A stretch of DNA of 64,000 nucleotides, taken from NCBI RefSeq assembly GCF_000002595.2, contig NC_057015.1, positions 3,875,955-3,939,954 of the forward strand, written 5' to 3'. The notes below the pieces were generated by a model that saw nothing but the letters and a program-made list of their open reading frames with translations, was not told the DNA's origin and ran no database searches. Of this stretch, positions 10,401-23,700 are shown piece by piece. The position numbers and the translations under genes are program-made. This stretch comes from Chlamydomonas reinhardtii (lineage: Eukaryota > Chlorophyta > Chlorophyceae > Chlamydomonadales > Chlamydomonadaceae). Positions within the stretch are counted from its first letter, which is position 1. Each line of letters begins with the position of its first letter.

Positions 10401-11701
10401 CGCCGGCCGTGTGCACATATGACGTGGAACGGCTCTTCACCAACCTGCCTATTCCTACCTGCATCGAGCATTTGGTCAACCTCTTCTCCCTCGTCCTCTC
10501 CACCCTGCATGATGGAGCCGCCGGCCTCCAATTCTACCCGTACAACCGTGCAGCCGAAGCCCAGTGGCCTACCGAAGCCGCATGGCTTGCCCGCGCCAGC
10601 CCCAAATCCACCTCCGCCGCCCGCCGCGGGCGCCCCCCGCCTGCTCCCCATCCGCATCGAGGTCTCGACGCTCACGGCCGATACTATATGTGGACGCCCG
10701 GCGTCCTCCGCACGGTGCTGCGCGCCCTGCTTGCGCATGCCTACACCTCCTACCGCGGCCAGCCCTACCTGCAAATTCGCGGCGTCGCCATGGGCGCCAA
10801 CTTCGCTTCGTACGTTGCCAACCTGGTCCTTGCCTATGATGAGTTGCGCTGGCAGCGCGCCCTCTACACCCGCGTCTTCATGCCCTCCGCCAGCTCCTTG
10901 TGCGCGGAAGCTTCCCTCGCCCTTGATGTGCTACTGGCGTTCCAAGATACCCAGCGGTACACCGACGACCTCCTCGGCTGCTGCAACCCCTTCCTTCCCC
11001 ACCTGCTGCTGCAATCCCAATCGCTTGCCGGCATCCCTGGCATCTACTCCACCGACCTCACCTTGGCGGCCTCCGGCGCCACACCGGCCGCCGGCGTCGC
11101 CACGCCTTACCTCAACTTCGCCATCACCCCCCACAGCAGCAACATCTACGGGCACGTCGTGTACGACCTACAGCCGTACGACAAACGCGACAGCCCCAAG
11201 TTTGCGCAGCTCGGCATCTCCCGCTTCACCCCGTTCTACTCCTGCATCCCCCGGCACGTGCGCTTCAACGTTGTCATCGGCGCCCTCGTCACCCTTGCGC
11301 GGCTCTGCACCACCCTCGGCACCTTCATCACGTCAGCACGGCGCACGCTGCGACGGCTGCATCTGCGCGCCTACCCGCGCCCCTTCCTCCGCAAGGCCCT
11401 CATGCGCTTCTATGGTCAGCATCGCCAACTGCTGCCGGGTACCATGACCTCACGCGGGCTCCTCAGCCTCCTGCCGCCCCCGGATCTGCCCCCTCCTCCG
11501 CCGGCGGCCCCGCCGCCGCCTCCCCCTCCGGCCCCCGCGCCACCAGTCGCCGCCGCCGTCGTCCTGCCGGCCCTGCCCGCACCACCGCTTCCCTTCCCTC
11601 CTGCTGGCCACGCGGCATGGTACCACGGCGACAACAACATCGGCTCAGGCGACGACATGTCCATCTCCTCTGACAGCGGCAGCGATATGTCCATCTGTTA
11701 G
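7412..11701 (+). CDS. Penelope-like element ORF2: GIY-YIG endonuclease, reverse transcriptase, PHD finger
   Basis: About 1429 codons counting the gap as 100 nt. The ATG at 7412 (MANNSAQRAARRAVYTG) has a good CACCATGG context; the frame is open back to an ATG at 6902, but that stretch reads as an ORF1 shadow. Residues of about 60-85 hold a hydrophobic stretch. GIY-YIG lies at about 234-310: GIIYGI, VYIGST, catalytic Arg in LRGH and Glu in RLEGLW. The RT spans about 705-1335: VMDKCPDNFVAVC (RT1), KCHKTPFGFRYI (RT2), DVERLFTNLP (motif A), GVAMGANFASYVANL (motif B) and RYTDDLLG (motif C). A Cys/His-rich PHD finger, starting CAVCGRTNGHGLILCD and ending WHCPLH, is inserted at about 884-944 between RT2 and motif A. 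The tail is Pro-rich, then acidic. Confidence 0.9.
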   Translation: MANNSAQRAARRAVYTGARDCATRIHAARSLIRRPPPRASHPADLQHAENNPTTLYERVLATQRNLRRRMVPRLGAAGLLTMVLAFCSIFHLSPGPASTTGTPTAPPHTPPAAPATAAAPFNTCPTPAPFVNPVARPSPLCPSPALRNAASQVATAAAAAQPAIMPPAPSAPASDHPAVAAAPTPAPTASPSPSTPSSTACTPSPHAALPATSPAPRPLVLDYPPLPLPRPDATGIIYGITFAADPRSRVYIGSTVGNLTARLRGHVAAARGAHTAATPHLRPILRNIIQYGTDTMYATPLSVAPKRIPRSKDDPNWIAWSRRLEGLWTRAVDAFAARGLNVARIARALANPTGLDFLFATGPPTLPPALLPDDGQPRRLFASRNWARRISVVHHHMRAGRIALPDRLHSLATYSINSLQRMLLALRSLAPSSLHRTATPADIAAIRQVLTAAXXXXXXXXXXXXXXXXXXXXXXXXXXXXXXXXXXARPKQPLVLRLPAPLQAHLLAADARALLASPGIARFMPDRMPAVSTVTFLAPPSLRHLLCNAAKASRDPGATTSCTCHLFPALPRDPAHGHIFTHRLQPALTPAAAALWSMGANTRPPPDPSAPLPTSLADDLRKSLFGYCRRAARAARITTDSATSWVNAAAAALRATVDPSAAASVDADMLLHPAPTPPPPPAFPLSAADVAAATATFRSVRRNLIITVMDKCPDNFVAVCPHLYHAKLAADLQASPFYAVATPADYSASLTAVGLMLQPLGLPFHAARPPPVNYGTGKCHKTPFGFRYITASPAIPTTDAAVVLTGFLRTLDATLPKLYAALFPRLPLRPWHVNGPFVSASLLRHASLAPRPINPLPGAGTTTFTPTPPAATTPAPTTPAPDFPCAVCGRTNGHGLILCDHPGARTDGHATCLVGAHGACLRPAISTRAAHRMGTWHCPLHAPQPFEDPATSCPYTGTLTFGRTIRYPPPAPGPPIATVTYTASTAAPCQLPGPISAPAVCTYDVERLFTNLPIPTCIEHLVNLFSLVLSTLHDGAAGLQFYPYNRAAEAQWPTEAAWLARASPKSTSAARRGRPPPAPHPHRGLDAHGRYYMWTPGVLRTVLRALLAHAYTSYRGQPYLQIRGVAMGANFASYVANLVLAYDELRWQRALYTRVFMPSASSLCAEASLALDVLLAFQDTQRYTDDLLGCCNPFLPHLLLQSQSLAGIPGIYSTDLTLAASGATPAAGVATPYLNFAITPHSSNIYGHVVYDLQPYDKRDSPKFAQLGISRFTPFYSCIPRHVRFNVVIGALVTLARLCTTLGTFITSARRTLRRLHLRAYPRPFLRKALMRFYGQHRQLLPGTMTSRGLLSLLPPPDLPPPPPAAPPPPPPPAPAPPVAAAVVLPALPAPPLPFPPAGHAAWYHGDNNIGSGDDMSISSDSGSDMSIC
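8772..8871. other. Assembly gap of 100 N
   Basis: Exactly 100 N lie between the nuclease and RT parts of ORF2. The round length suggests a placeholder, so the true distance and the residues between the domains are unknown. That the frame stays open across it may be chance. Confidence 0.98.
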
Positions 11702-13006
11702 CAGCAGCCCCAGATGTGACGCAGCAGCGTCAGCCTCAGCCAGCACGACAGCCGTGGAGCGGCGACCTGGGCGACGGTAGCGGCGGTACCGAGCGGTGCG
11801 GTGGCTTGTAGTAGGTGTTTGGGGGGTGGGGCGCCGGTCCCGGCTGCCCTGAACCGCTCTGCGGTGCGGGGACGGCCGTGCCGGTGTTCCCGAGCTGGGC
11901 TTCTGGTTTCCAGTTTTACGGTAGGGACACAGGTCGGTGCTAAGTTTGGGGCTTGGCGCGCGTGTGGGCCTTTTCCTTGTCGGTTCGGCGCGGGTCGGGT
12001 TCTTGCTTGGGTTTGCGTTAGGGGCGCTGGTTTTCGGGAGTGTGCTGTCCCGCCGGCCGTGTGTGGGGCGTGCGGTGCGTGATCGCCGGCTTCTCGGCCG
12101 TCTTGTGGGTTGTGTGTGCGCGTGTGAGTGCCTGTTTGCGGCGGGCGCGTGTTGGCTGCGTAGGCGGGCTCCTTGGCGGGCTTTTCGTCCTGGCTGTGTT
12201 TTGCCCTGTGTGTGTGCGCGTGTCCCCTCTCCGCGCTCTCGTGCCGCAGGGCTGCTGGTTTTAAGACGCCGCCTCCTGTCTTGCCACCGGGGAGCTCTTC
12301 GTGAGCCCGGGCCCCATCCAGCCACGTACCCAAGTACCCACCTACGTACCAGCCCCAGCGCTGCCAGCCTCTGCAGCCACCCAGCGTCCCATGCCAGCTG
12401 TCCCGTGCCTCTCCCCAGCTGTCCCGTGCCTCTCCCCAGCTGTCCCACCCCAGCAGTCCCACATCCGCTGTCCCCTCCCAGCTGTCCCTTCCAGTAGTCC
12501 CTTCCAGTTGTCCCTTCCAGCTGTCCCACACCAACTGTCCCACCCCAGCTGTCCCTTCGGCTCCCTTCTCAAACGCAGCTTCAGCAAAATCTACAGCCTG
12601 CCCGACTCCCGGCGTGTGCGGCCTTCCGCCCGCCTTCCAAAACGTAACAGCCCCCGCCTCTCCTCGCCAGCCGCTCACAGCCGAAACTCTGCTTCTTTCT
12701 TTATCAGCCACAAACATCAGCCACAAACAATGCCTCGGAAACAACGCCTCGGAAACTTCCTCCCAACTAGTGCGCGGCCACAGCTCCCCTACCGAACGTC
12801 GCAGCACCTATCCTCACCATCAGCAACGCTTCCTCACCTCCGGTTGTGTTGTTGGCGTGTTGCACCGCATTCGGCCTGCCCGCCACAATTGTCGTACACA
12901 TTCGGGCCCCTCTTCTGCTTTGCTTCGCCTTGTTCTTGCCCCTGTTTGTCACACTGTCGCCCGGCCATTGTTTTGCTGCACGCCGTTGCATTACGCTAGT
13001 GCTCGT
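11702..13006 (+). other. 3' untranslated region of the Penelope-like element
   Basis: This lies between the ORF2 stop and the 3' pseudo-LTR and shows no further protein domain. It is GT-rich at first (about 11900-12250), then holds a C-rich minisatellite and a Pro/Ser-coding-like stretch without recognisable motifs. Confidence 0.6.
12381..12560 (+). repeat. CAGCTGTCCC minisatellite in the element's 3' region
   Basis: About a dozen imperfect tandem units built around CAGCTGTCCC with spacer lengths of roughly 10-17 bp. The unit is partly palindromic (CAGCTG). It lies wholly inside the element, so it is part of the element rather than of the host. Confidence 0.75.
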
Positions 13007-13307
13007 CTACACAGCTCATCCGTGGACGCCGGTCGACTGCCTGCAGGTGCGCATCGGCTATGCTATCCGCGCGGTGTGGCGTCGCATTGAGTCTGTGTGG
13101 TGCTATCGCCTTGGCCGGGCGCCCGGAGCGTGAGGAATGCGCGTCAGCAAAACATCGACACAACCTGCCAGCTACCGTCGGTACAGTAACAGCGCGCGAA
13201 CGACGCACCAATGCCTTGTCCCTTCCTGCTACGCATTTATGTGGGCACGGGTGGGAGCCACACACATCGGGACTACGCTTTCCTGCCCCTTGCCATGTTC
13301 CATCACG
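13007..13307 (+). repeat. 3' pseudo-LTR of the Penelope-like element
   Basis: Direct repeat of 6563-6863, same length, with one mismatch seen. After it the two copies diverge and then share a 14-bp word (AGCAAGCAGTGGCA at 13308 and at 6917). Relative to the 3' copy, the 5' copy has 53 extra bases at that junction. Confidence 0.9.
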
Positions 13308-13934
13308 AGCAAGCAGTGGCAGGGCGACAGTATGACAACCAGGGTCCACAAAACGGCGCGGCAAGACCGAAGAGCCCAAATTGTACGATGAGTGGTGGGC
13401 GAGTTGAGTGTGAGTAGCCCCCATCAGCTGGTTGCCCCCGTGGTTGCCCCTCTCGCGGCACCATGCATTTAGCTGGCCACATTGTCACGGTGCTCTCATG
13501 CTTACTCCAATTTGCGCTCGCCACAGCGGCACAGCCGCAAGCGTACAGCCATCAGCCGCCAATTTCTTTGACGCGTCGCAGCCCCTGGCAGCCCCCATTG
13601 CACTCAGCCACAGTTCTGCACGCATGCTTCGCACGTCCCATTAGCACATGCAAGTTCGCAACCGCTTACTGCCCTAATCCCAGCCTCGCTCACATGCGAT
13701 CACTTTTGCCATAGGCCCGGCCTCGCTCGCCACGCTTCAAACCTGCGCAGTAACCACATCTCATGCCTTAAGTCACGGTAGCATGGCTAGGGACCAGACG
13801 GGCCCATCTCGCTGCCACAACCACAGCTAGTAACACGCCAACCGCTGTTTGATAATGCAGCCACCTGCGCGCAACCAAATCACTAGGGCGTGCACCCCTA
13901 TGGCTTCAGAGGACCGGCATCACGCATTGTTGCA
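13308..13934. other. Intergenic / transporter 3' UTR, no gene seen
   Basis: Flank between the Penelope-like element and the transporter stop codon. Several short frames are open but none has recognisable protein character. It most likely holds the 3' UTR of the minus-strand transporter. Confidence 0.4.
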
Positions 13935-16569
13935 CTAGTCAAACTGCGGCTCAGAGGTCCCTAGCGTCAAGAACGCTGCACAGCTCGCCAGGCAGCACGC
14001 CGCAATCATTTGAAACACCAGGCTCCAGGATCCCGTGCTGTCCAGGATGACGCCTACCAGGAACACAAAGGCACTGCCTGCCAGGCTGGCAGCCGCGTTA
14101 GTGGTGCCGAAGAGCACACTGCAAGCAGGGAAGGCAGCAAGCGTGTCAGGAAGTGAAGTCGGGGCAAAGAGTTCAGTTGGTTAGGACGTGGCACACGTCC
14201 ATCCCGCTGGGCAGGATAGCACAGCCACACATGCAAGCCGCAGGCGAGCCCTGCCATGCCCCAACCTGGCCATCCGTGTGGCGATGTCCTGGTGCGTGGA
14301 GGCGAAGCCGCCCGCCTGCAGCCCCAGGAACGCCATCGTCATCGTCATCAGCACTACCGCCGAGCGCAGCTCGGGGCTCTCGCTAGCTAAGTCCGACAGC
14401 CGGCTTGGGCCACCGGTGTCCACCGTGCTCAGCGCTCTCCGGCCGCTGTGGTGCACGCCCGCCGCGGCCTCCACACCATCCACGACGACAGTGGCATTGG
14501 CCGCCGCGCCTGCAACGGCGGCGACTGCCGCCTGACGGGCACCGCCGCTGCCCCAGGCCAGGTAGAGCAGGCACACCGCCGGCCCCACACTTCCCGCGAG
14601 CTGCAGGAGCTTGCGCGTGCGTGTGGTGGTGAGCAGCTTGCGGTTGATGAGGTAGTCGGCCACCCAGCCGCTGATGTTGGTGCCACACGCCATGGCCACC
14701 CACGGCAGTACGGACAAGAATGAGGAGCTGCGCACATCCAGCCCAAACGCATAGTTGTAGTAGCGCGGCATCCACGAAATGGCCGTGTTGTATAGGATGC
14801 CTGTTGCGGTGCAGCGTGGCACAGGGCGGCACCGTGAAAGAGCCAGCGGTGCTGCAAGGAGGAATGTCAAATGTCGTCGCGGTTCAGTACCGCACTAGCG
14901 GCCTTGCAATCGACTGGTATCTGTGCTTCAGCTGCGCCGGTCGCAATCTTGTGTGCGCATCGTAGGGGGCTCACCGAAGGTGGAGTGGCACGCCATGAGC
15001 GCCCAGAAGACGCGGTTGCTCAGGATCTGCGGAGCCGGCGGAATGCAGTCAAGCATTCCTTCATGGCTGCATGCACAGACTGGAGTTGCCTAAACCGCCA
15101 TGCACCGACCACGCAGCCCTTACAGCTATTCACTTGCTGTGCACGCGCTTGCTCACCGTGCGCCAGGGCAGCTCGCTCATCTTGGGCGGCGAGAAGCCGG
15201 CTGGCAGGTGGTCACGCAGCAGCGGCGGGTCCGGCGACACCAGCGGATGCCACAAGGCGATCCAGATAAAGCCCGCTAACCCGTAAACGTAAAACATGAG
15301 GTCCACGCCTGACAGAGATGCACAAAGGTGCACCAAGCTTAAATGGTGCTCACGATGCCCAAGTGCTGGGACCATGCCCCGACACGTATACACTACCCAT
15401 GACTCTGATTACCCCAAGCTCGCGGCCCATGCCCTCACCTGCCGACGCAATGATAAGCGGGGACCAGAGCAGCGACAGAATGCTGCCGATCTGGTGCCCT
15501 GCATGGTAATAAGGGAGCCCGATGGCAATGCACGGTTGGTTGTATGCTGTTGGGCGCTAGTGGTCACAGTCTTCGGCGGCGTCACACACCTCAAAGGCCA
15601 AGAAAAAACACGCGCACACATGTGCCCACGTACAACGCGGCCAACGCACCGCTGTACATCAGGCTCAGGCTCCTGGACCGGCGTTCGCGTGGAACCCAAC
15701 CCTTGATGATTGCCTGGTGGCGTGAGCGCACACAGGGCATGTGAAAGTTGCGAAGCCATTGCGAGTGCGCCCGCTGCAAGACAGCTGAACAATCCTGCCA
15801 TGGTTGTAAAACTCACTCCACGCCCGCCGGCCCGACACCCGTAAGGCATCGCCTCACCTGCATCGTGGGATACGCCACGCCCTCGCCCAGGCCCATGCAG
15901 GCCCGCACCAAAAATAAAGGCCACAGGCCCAAGGCAGCCGCGGGCGGCGTCAGCATTGTGAACGCACTCCACACCACCACACCCAGGCTAAGTACCAGCT
16001 TCGGCGAATAGGCCGAAGCCAGGTAACCGCCGTAGAAATTGGTGATGGTGTGTCCCAAGTTGAAGGCACTGCATCACAGGTTGCACAGGTTGCACAGGCC
16101 GGCGCTAGGCTAGGCGTTGGACAGCCAGACCCCGTGTAGCAAGGTGCGCTGGCGTGTGAGCAACTGAGCCTCGGCGCGCGCCCACCTGCTGACCGCGCCC
16201 TTGACCATGTCGCTCCAGCCATACTTGAGACCCATGGGCAGCACCGCAACTGCACAGGGCGAGTCCAATCACGGTGTTGAGGTGCAGCGCTGAGAGCGCG
16301 GACAGGGCCATCGCCTGACTGGGGGCCCACTTGCGGTAGCCCTCCCTTCGTGCCTCCCGCTTGGGCTCACCGCTCATAGCCGTGCGGTCGATAGAGCAAA
16401 TGATGGCCACAGCTCCACACAGCACCACCACAGTCAGCCATGATGCATACCAGTTGGCGTACGAGGCGGGGGCGTCCAGCAGGCCCCGGGCTGCTCCGCG
16501 CGAGTCTGTAACAGCAAGTGAGCGGCTCTTGCCGCCTGCAGAGTGCATGGTCCTTTGGTGGAGATGCAT
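13935..16569 (-). CDS. MFS anion transporter of the PHT4/SLC17 (ANTR) family
   Basis: A multi-exon membrane protein of the major facilitator superfamily, PHT4/SLC17 branch, which moves phosphate or organic anions, in plants often at plastid or Golgi membranes. The first exon (16371-16569, start MHLHQRTMHSAGG) contains a first membrane helix ending IICSIDRTAMS. The next encodes VAVLPMGLKYGWSD. Then come NLGHTITNFYGGYLASAYSP, the ACMGLGEGVAYPTMQ helix and KGWVPRERRSRSLSLMYSG, a typical family motif. Later exons hold NTAISWMPRYYNYAFG, the FASTHQDIATRMA motif, and the last exon with LFGTTNAAASLAG and a helix ending DSTGSWSLVFQ. A Gly/Ala/Val-rich cytoplasmic insert lies near 14390-14560. The substrate cannot be told from sequence. 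The protein ends TSEPQFD at 13935. Inner exon edges are approximate. Confidence 0.88.
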
Positions 16570-17462
16570 ATACAATTGCTTTTATCAGCTCCTGTAGACT
16601 AAGACCTGCTACGGCCAAATTGCATGTTTCGTGCACAAGAACAACAACGACTTAGTCCCAAAGAATGTGACAGATTGTATTATCTGAATAATGTTCATAT
16701 AAACATAATAGCTCTCTAGTCTCTGTCCAATGATGACTGCCATCGATACCAGTCACGCAGCGTGTCTGCCCGCTCCCTGTCCTGCCCAGATTCAAGCCCA
16801 CCCCGGATGCCATGCCGTACAGCTCTCTTACAGTTCGTGAGAAGATTCCACTATGCGTTACCTGATAAGCTGTCTGCTGTCCACGCCAATTCACTTCACA
16901 TGCCAATGCAAGTAAGCGCAACGCATGAAGCGCTGAGGGTGTTGGCACCCTTGACGTACATAGACCTTTGGCAAGAGTTGACACACGCTTTGCCTGCCTG
17001 ATTTCCGTCAGTCCATCCGCAACACCCTAACATTTCGTGTCCTTAGTTCAAGAGGTGGAGAAATTATCAAAGTGCACCGTGACATGCTTTACACGGCTCG
17101 TTCCCAGCTGTGGCCCAATTAGGCGCAGTCTCAGGAAGCATCACGAGAGATAGGTAGTGTCTCGTCTTTAAAGTACATCTGGATGTATGTACCGCACATG
17201 AAGCGAGCAGTTTCTGTCCATGGTCATTCTGTTTGGAGGTCATAGCGCATTGGCGCACACCGTCATCCGTGCGAACACACACATTCACGCGCTCCAATAC
17301 CCGGGAACATCCCTTGGGTCCATCTATCCCCCACCTTGCCCCCGACGCGGCAACTAAGGCCCCATAAATCAAAATGCTGTGCAGCGCATCAACTGCCTCC
17401 GAAACGCACATATGCTAGCATCCCCATCCCCAGCTGCTCCGCGCTCGCTGCTGTCACAGCGC
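16570..17462. other. Intergenic: transporter promoter and PCNA 3' UTR
   Basis: A relatively AT-rich stretch (notably 16600-16720) between two minus-strand genes. A TGTAA poly(A) signal on the minus strand lies at 17089-17093, about 370 nt past the PCNA stop, a usual 3' UTR length in this group. No gene is seen. Confidence 0.5.
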
Positions 17463-20749
<3,287 letters not shown>

Positions 20750-23700
20750 TCACTTCAGGTTACCCTGCACGGCCTTGATTAAGTTCTCCTTGGCGTCCGC
20801 GCCCTGCCCACCACGGCCCAGGCGCGCGGAGCTGCGGGTGGCGCGCGGGGGCGCGGAGGTGAGGCTGGCCGCCTCGTAACCCACCTGAACCACAACAACG
20901 ACATGCATGGCGAGTGACTTATGTTGCGAAGGAACACGGACATCACCCACAACGCATCAACCGATGCACACGCGCTGTGGCAATTATGCGTACCTGCTGC
21001 GACATCGCGACACCGAAGCCTTCTTCTTCCTCCTCGTCGTTACGCCCTCGGCGCCCAGGCAGCGCGACGGCCTTGGTGCTGGGCACGCCTGTAGTTTCCG
21101 CCGCAGTCATATTTCGCTTGCGCGAGCGCCGCCCCACACCCGTCACGGCTCCAGTAATGGAATCGTCCTGCGTCCATAGGGGATTGTAGATATGCAAGTA
21201 AGTTCTAGTCGGAGGACATGCGTTGCAATTTGAACAAACGTACATTGGGCACTGATAATCGGCCCCCACTCACTGGCGGCTTCATCGTACCCAGCTGCCG
21301 CGACGGCTCTGAAGACGCCGCCCCACCGCCCATGGAGCCCTCGCTGCCGGTCGGGCCGCCCCCGCCCATCCCGCTTGGGAGGCCCAACACCGGCAGCAGC
21401 ATGGGCATCTCCAGCTGCGAGCAGGCCATCTCAGGCGCCGCGACGGCGTTGCTGTGCAGGAAGTTCATCAGCGAGGCAGCTGCGCCAGCGTGGTCCGGCG
21501 GCGAGTCATCCTCTGCCTCCGCCGGCTGCCCCTGCTCCTGTGGCTGGTGCAGCTGCCCAGGTTGCCCGGCAGCCGCACCACCTGCTTCTGCTACTGCCGC
21601 TGCTGCTGAGACAGGCACTGCGACCGGGGGAAGGGGTGCCTTGTCCATCTTGTGCACGGGCAGCGGCTTCAGCTGCCCGGCTTCATGACTGGTGGCGCCC
21701 GCACCTGCGGCACCTGCTGTGCTGCGTTGCGGCAGCTGCGGCGGCGGCGTGGTCTCGCCGAGGTCCGCCAGGATGGATGCGAGCATGGACTTGGGGGCGC
21801 CAGGCACAGCCGGACCAGTGTTGCCCTGCAAGGCGTCGCCAAATGCGCCCATAGTCCGCACACGTGGTTTGTCACGGTTGCGCCAGACCGACCATCATGT
21901 TCAGCTGTTCAGGCCAACACGTTCATCGCCACCATGCGTTGCTCGCACCTGCCCGCCCTCGGGGCGCTGGGTCGGCCCGAGGCCGCCCATATGCTGTGAC
22001 GCGAGGCCCAGTTGCGAGGAGGTGCCGCCACCGCCGCCAACGGAGCGCGCGGCCGCCTCCCTCTTCTTCTGCTCCATTTCCTGCGGCGTGATGTCTGACG
22101 GCAGGAACGCCATGACCTCGGCCAAAGCCCGACCCTGGTAGGCGCTCTCCAGCACCCAGGTGGCGTTGACGCAGGGAATGCCCCACCTGCACAGCGAGGC
22201 AGCAGCATGCATCCCTCAATGAGGGTGAACGCGGGGCCTTGCATCCCACCGCGTGGGGTGCGTAGCTTGCAGCCATACCGAATAACACGCTTTCACGGGT
22301 GCGACAGGTGGTCAATGCTGCAGCGCGACCCCGCAAGCAAATGACGGCCCTACGTACTTGACGGCTGCTACGAACTTGTCGCCCTTGGCTGCCTGGATGA
22401 CCAGGTAGTGACAGCGCCTGTTCAGCTTGTCCGTGAAGGTGCCACCTGCACGCAACGGCAAGAGGAGGCAGCCGCTGGATGCATGAACCCCGCTCACAGC
22501 CACAGTGGCTCACAGCGCAGCTGCTTGCCCAAGCTGGTACTTGTTCCGCTTGCTACGTTGGGTCCGAGCCGGGTGAGATCTAGCACAACTGACGGCAGGT
22601 GGAGAGCGTGAACGGGTAACGGGTGCACACGTCCTGACCGCTGACGCACCCAGTCGCTCGATGAGCGTCTTGAGCACGTCGCGCTGCTCCACATGGAACT
22701 GGCTGACCGCCACGGTGAGGCCCTGGAAGCCAGGTAGCGGCAGCACGTGTGGCAGCGGCCGGAAGAGCGGCGTGAGGCGGTTGACGGGCAGCAGCTCGCC
22801 CCGGCCCAGGCAGGCCTTCAACCAGGCCAACGTCACGCGCTGCTCCGGCGTCACACGCCTGTTTGGTGAGTGTAGAGTGCGGAGGTGGTGATGCGAAGGA
22901 CAAGACTGCAGGCGGTAAACAACGCTATCAGGCGCACGGTATGCGCTTGCGCCTGCACCAAAAGACTCACTCGAACTCGGTGTGGCCGCGGTCTCGCCCT
23001 CGTGCGCTCAGTCGGTCCACCAACGACTGGGGCAGGCTAAACGGGCAGACGGCGAAGCGCTTCTGTGGGTCGCGAACGGTCTTGTCTGTGGACGCTGAAA
23101 TGACCATGCCGCCGCCTTGCCTGCGCATCCAAGATGAGGGCGTGACCACACCGTTTGCGTCAAATGGGCAAAAGGGTACAAGCGCATCCGCCACAAACCA
23201 ATGGTACATGGTTAGACCTGAAGCATTTACGCAGCTCCCACGCGTCCGCGCTGCCAACACCTTCAGCTGCTGACCTAAAGGCTCCGAACGCCTCACCTAA
23301 TCAGCTTAGTCGCAGGTGCCTCCTCCTCCGTCCCCGCCACCGCCGCCAACGTGAACCACAAACCGCTGAATACGCCCGCCTGGCCGCCGCCACCGCCCGC
23401 CCGCACAGCAAAGCTGTCCATGGTGCGCGTGTTGCCATCGCCATCGAGCGGCACGTAGTCGTCGAGGGCCGGCACACCCGAGGCCGCACCCGCCATGCCA
23501 GGCCCTGCCGCAGGCGACGGCTCGCGGCTGCGGGCGCCTCGCCCTGCTCCGCCCTGCATGAGGCAGCAACAAACAGGCACAGCTTCAACCGAGAGTGGGT
23601 CCAAAGGTAGGTGGCTCGCAACCACGTGAACCCGCCAGCGAGCAGCTGCATATACGTGCATCCCGGGGCGCTTACCGGCCCTGCCGCTGTAACCGCCGTT

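Larger units (their letters stand above)
6563..13307 (+). mobile_element. Penelope-like retroelement (Chlamys-type, N-terminal GIY-YIG), apparently whole
   Basis: About 6.7 kb bounded by two nearly identical 301-bp direct repeats. It contains a small ORF (6871-7425), a long ORF (7412-11701) and a roughly 1.3-kb 3' region. The long ORF carries GIY-YIG endonuclease motifs ahead of a Penelope-type reverse transcriptase with motifs FTNLP, GVAMG and YTDD. Most Penelope-like elements have the nuclease at the C-terminus; the permuted order is known from green-algal Chlamys elements. No gag, protease or integrase is seen. Both ORFs look open apart from a 100-N assembly gap. Near-identity of the terminal repeats points to a recent insertion. 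No clear target duplication was found around the whole unit because the 5' side abuts an older inverted copy. Confidence 0.9.

Noticed and set aside
6563-13307. LTR retrotransposon interpretation of the paired 301-bp repeats
   Set aside because: No gag, protease, RNase H or integrase is visible. The RT motifs and the GIY-YIG nuclease are of Penelope type, where such repeats are pseudo-LTRs.
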